From positions 1 through 5,725 of the forward strand of contig CAJJMF010000160.1 in the NCBI GenBank assembly GCA_905192805.1: a stretch of 5,725 nucleotides of DNA, given 5' to 3'. The notes under the pieces were generated by a model. The model was not told where the DNA came from, made no database searches, and saw nothing but the letters and a program-made list of their open reading frames with translations. The position numbers were made by a program, and so were the translations under genes. Of this stretch, positions 5,423 through 5,725 are shown piece after piece. Position 1 is the stretch's first letter. Each line of letters starts with the position of its first letter. Source of the stretch: an uncultured Sutterella sp. (GTDB taxonomy: Bacteria; Pseudomonadota; Gammaproteobacteria; Burkholderiales; Burkholderiaceae_F).

Positions 5423-5538
5423 AACCACAAAAAATTGCCAATAACCTATGAGTTGACCGCGCAAACAAGAACAGAGAACGGGAATCTTTCTCAAAAATGT
5501 AATTGATTAAAGCTAATTAAGCGATTAATTAAATTAAT

Positions 5539-5634
5539 AATAGGTATAAACCCTAGGGCCGAGCAATTGCTATTGAGAATCATTTACATTCTTAAATTTG
5601 TAACAACAGAAAAGGTCCAATGTTAATACCTATT
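5539..5634. repeat. 13-base inverted repeat pair flanking the Fur-like site
   Basis: AATAGGTATAAAC at 5539-5551 on the plus strand and AATAGGTATTAAC on the minus strand (5634-5622) agree at 12 of 13 bases. The copies face each other across 70 bases that contain the Fur-like site. The pair could be two binding sites of one regulator; the AT-rich background makes chance matches more likely than usual. Confidence 0.45.
5569..5587. promoter_or_regulatory. Fur-box-like site
   Basis: GCTATTGAGAATCATTTAC matches the classical 19-base Fur consensus (GATAATGATAATCATTATC) at 14 of 19 positions, including the core GAnAATCATT. Fur with ferrous iron represses iron-uptake genes from such sites. A -10-like TATAAA sits 18 bases before it at 5545-5550 on the plus strand, so the site could overlap the start of a transcript heading right, out of the window. 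No iron gene is visible here to confirm it. Confidence 0.45.
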
Positions 5635-5717
5635 TAACCAAATATTCCCGTCTGATTTCTGGTTATAAGTAAACACAATATATAGCCGTTAAAATCCGAC
5701 GAATTTACTCAGGAATA

Positions 5718-5725
5718 ATGCGCTA
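5718..5725 (+). CDS. possible start of a further gene at the right edge
   Basis: ATG CGC TA is the last sequence in the window, preceded by AGGA three bases upstream, a short but usable spacing. If real, this gene lies directly behind the Fur-like site and the inverted repeat and would be their likely target. With only two full codons visible, its product cannot be named. Confidence 0.3.

Larger units (their letters stand above)
5160..5725. other. AT-rich tail without a sizeable gene
   Basis: About 570 bases are clearly richer in A and T than the preceding genes and full of stop codons in all frames. The stretch includes an 18-base purine-only run (5251-5268), a small ORF with a strong ribosome site (5345-5422), an alternating AATTAA-rich segment (5510-5540), a Fur-box-like site (5569-5587) and a 13-base inverted repeat around it. 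It is probably regulatory DNA for the next gene to the right, or relic or acquired sequence. I see no RNA gene or mobile-element ends that I can defend. Confidence 0.6.

Noticed and set aside
1..5725. CRISPR array, tRNA, rRNA, insertion sequence or integrase
   Set aside because: I found no regularly spaced repeats, cloverleaf-like sequence, rRNA motif, transposase frame or paired terminal repeats anywhere in the window.

Overview
The window looks like chromosomal DNA from a bacterium with roughly balanced base composition in its genes and AT-rich spacers. Most genes have clear Shine-Dalgarno sites, and there are several strong intrinsic terminators. A Fur-box-like site, a DcuC-type dicarboxylate carrier and ribosome-mediated attenuation suggest a Gram-negative, facultative or anaerobic organism (Proteobacteria, or possibly Negativicutes). 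This is inference: no rRNA or other firm taxonomic marker is present.

Left part, minus strand (1-1269). Bases 1-187 hold the first 62 codons of a type I-beta 3-deoxy-7-phosphoheptulonate (DAHP) synthase, the first enzyme of the shikimate pathway. Its roughly 200-base leader is the highlight of the window. A 19-residue leader peptide at 391-332, MLTLDTQRFNYFYFWYYWK, has Phe, Tyr or Trp at nine of its last eleven positions. It is followed by a 12-bp hairpin, an 11-bp antiterminator pairing and a terminator with a U-run that competes with the antiterminator. This is a textbook transcription attenuator that would sense all three aromatic amino acids. Upstream of it lie two small terminators and a GDSL/SGNH arylesterase resembling Mycobacterium smegmatis MsAcT (550-1269, minus).

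Middle, plus strand (1463-4117). Divergent from the esterase is a stand-alone MetE-C-like methionine synthase domain of the YxjG/YxjH type with all four zinc ligands, closed by a strong terminator. After a 260-base spacer comes a DcuC-family C4-dicarboxylate transporter with its own terminator.

Right part (4192-5725). An AEC-family permease begins with GTG only 12 bases after that terminator's U-run. The last 570 bases are AT-rich and hold no sizeable gene. They do contain a 25-codon small ORF with a strong ribosome binding site and a foldable leader, a Fur-box-like 19-mer (14/19 to the consensus), a 13-base inverted pair of sites flanking that box, and a possible start codon of another gene at the right edge.

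The genes do not form one pathway operon. They are mostly single transcription units: aromatic biosynthesis, ester hydrolysis, methionine synthesis and two carboxylate or organic-anion transporters.
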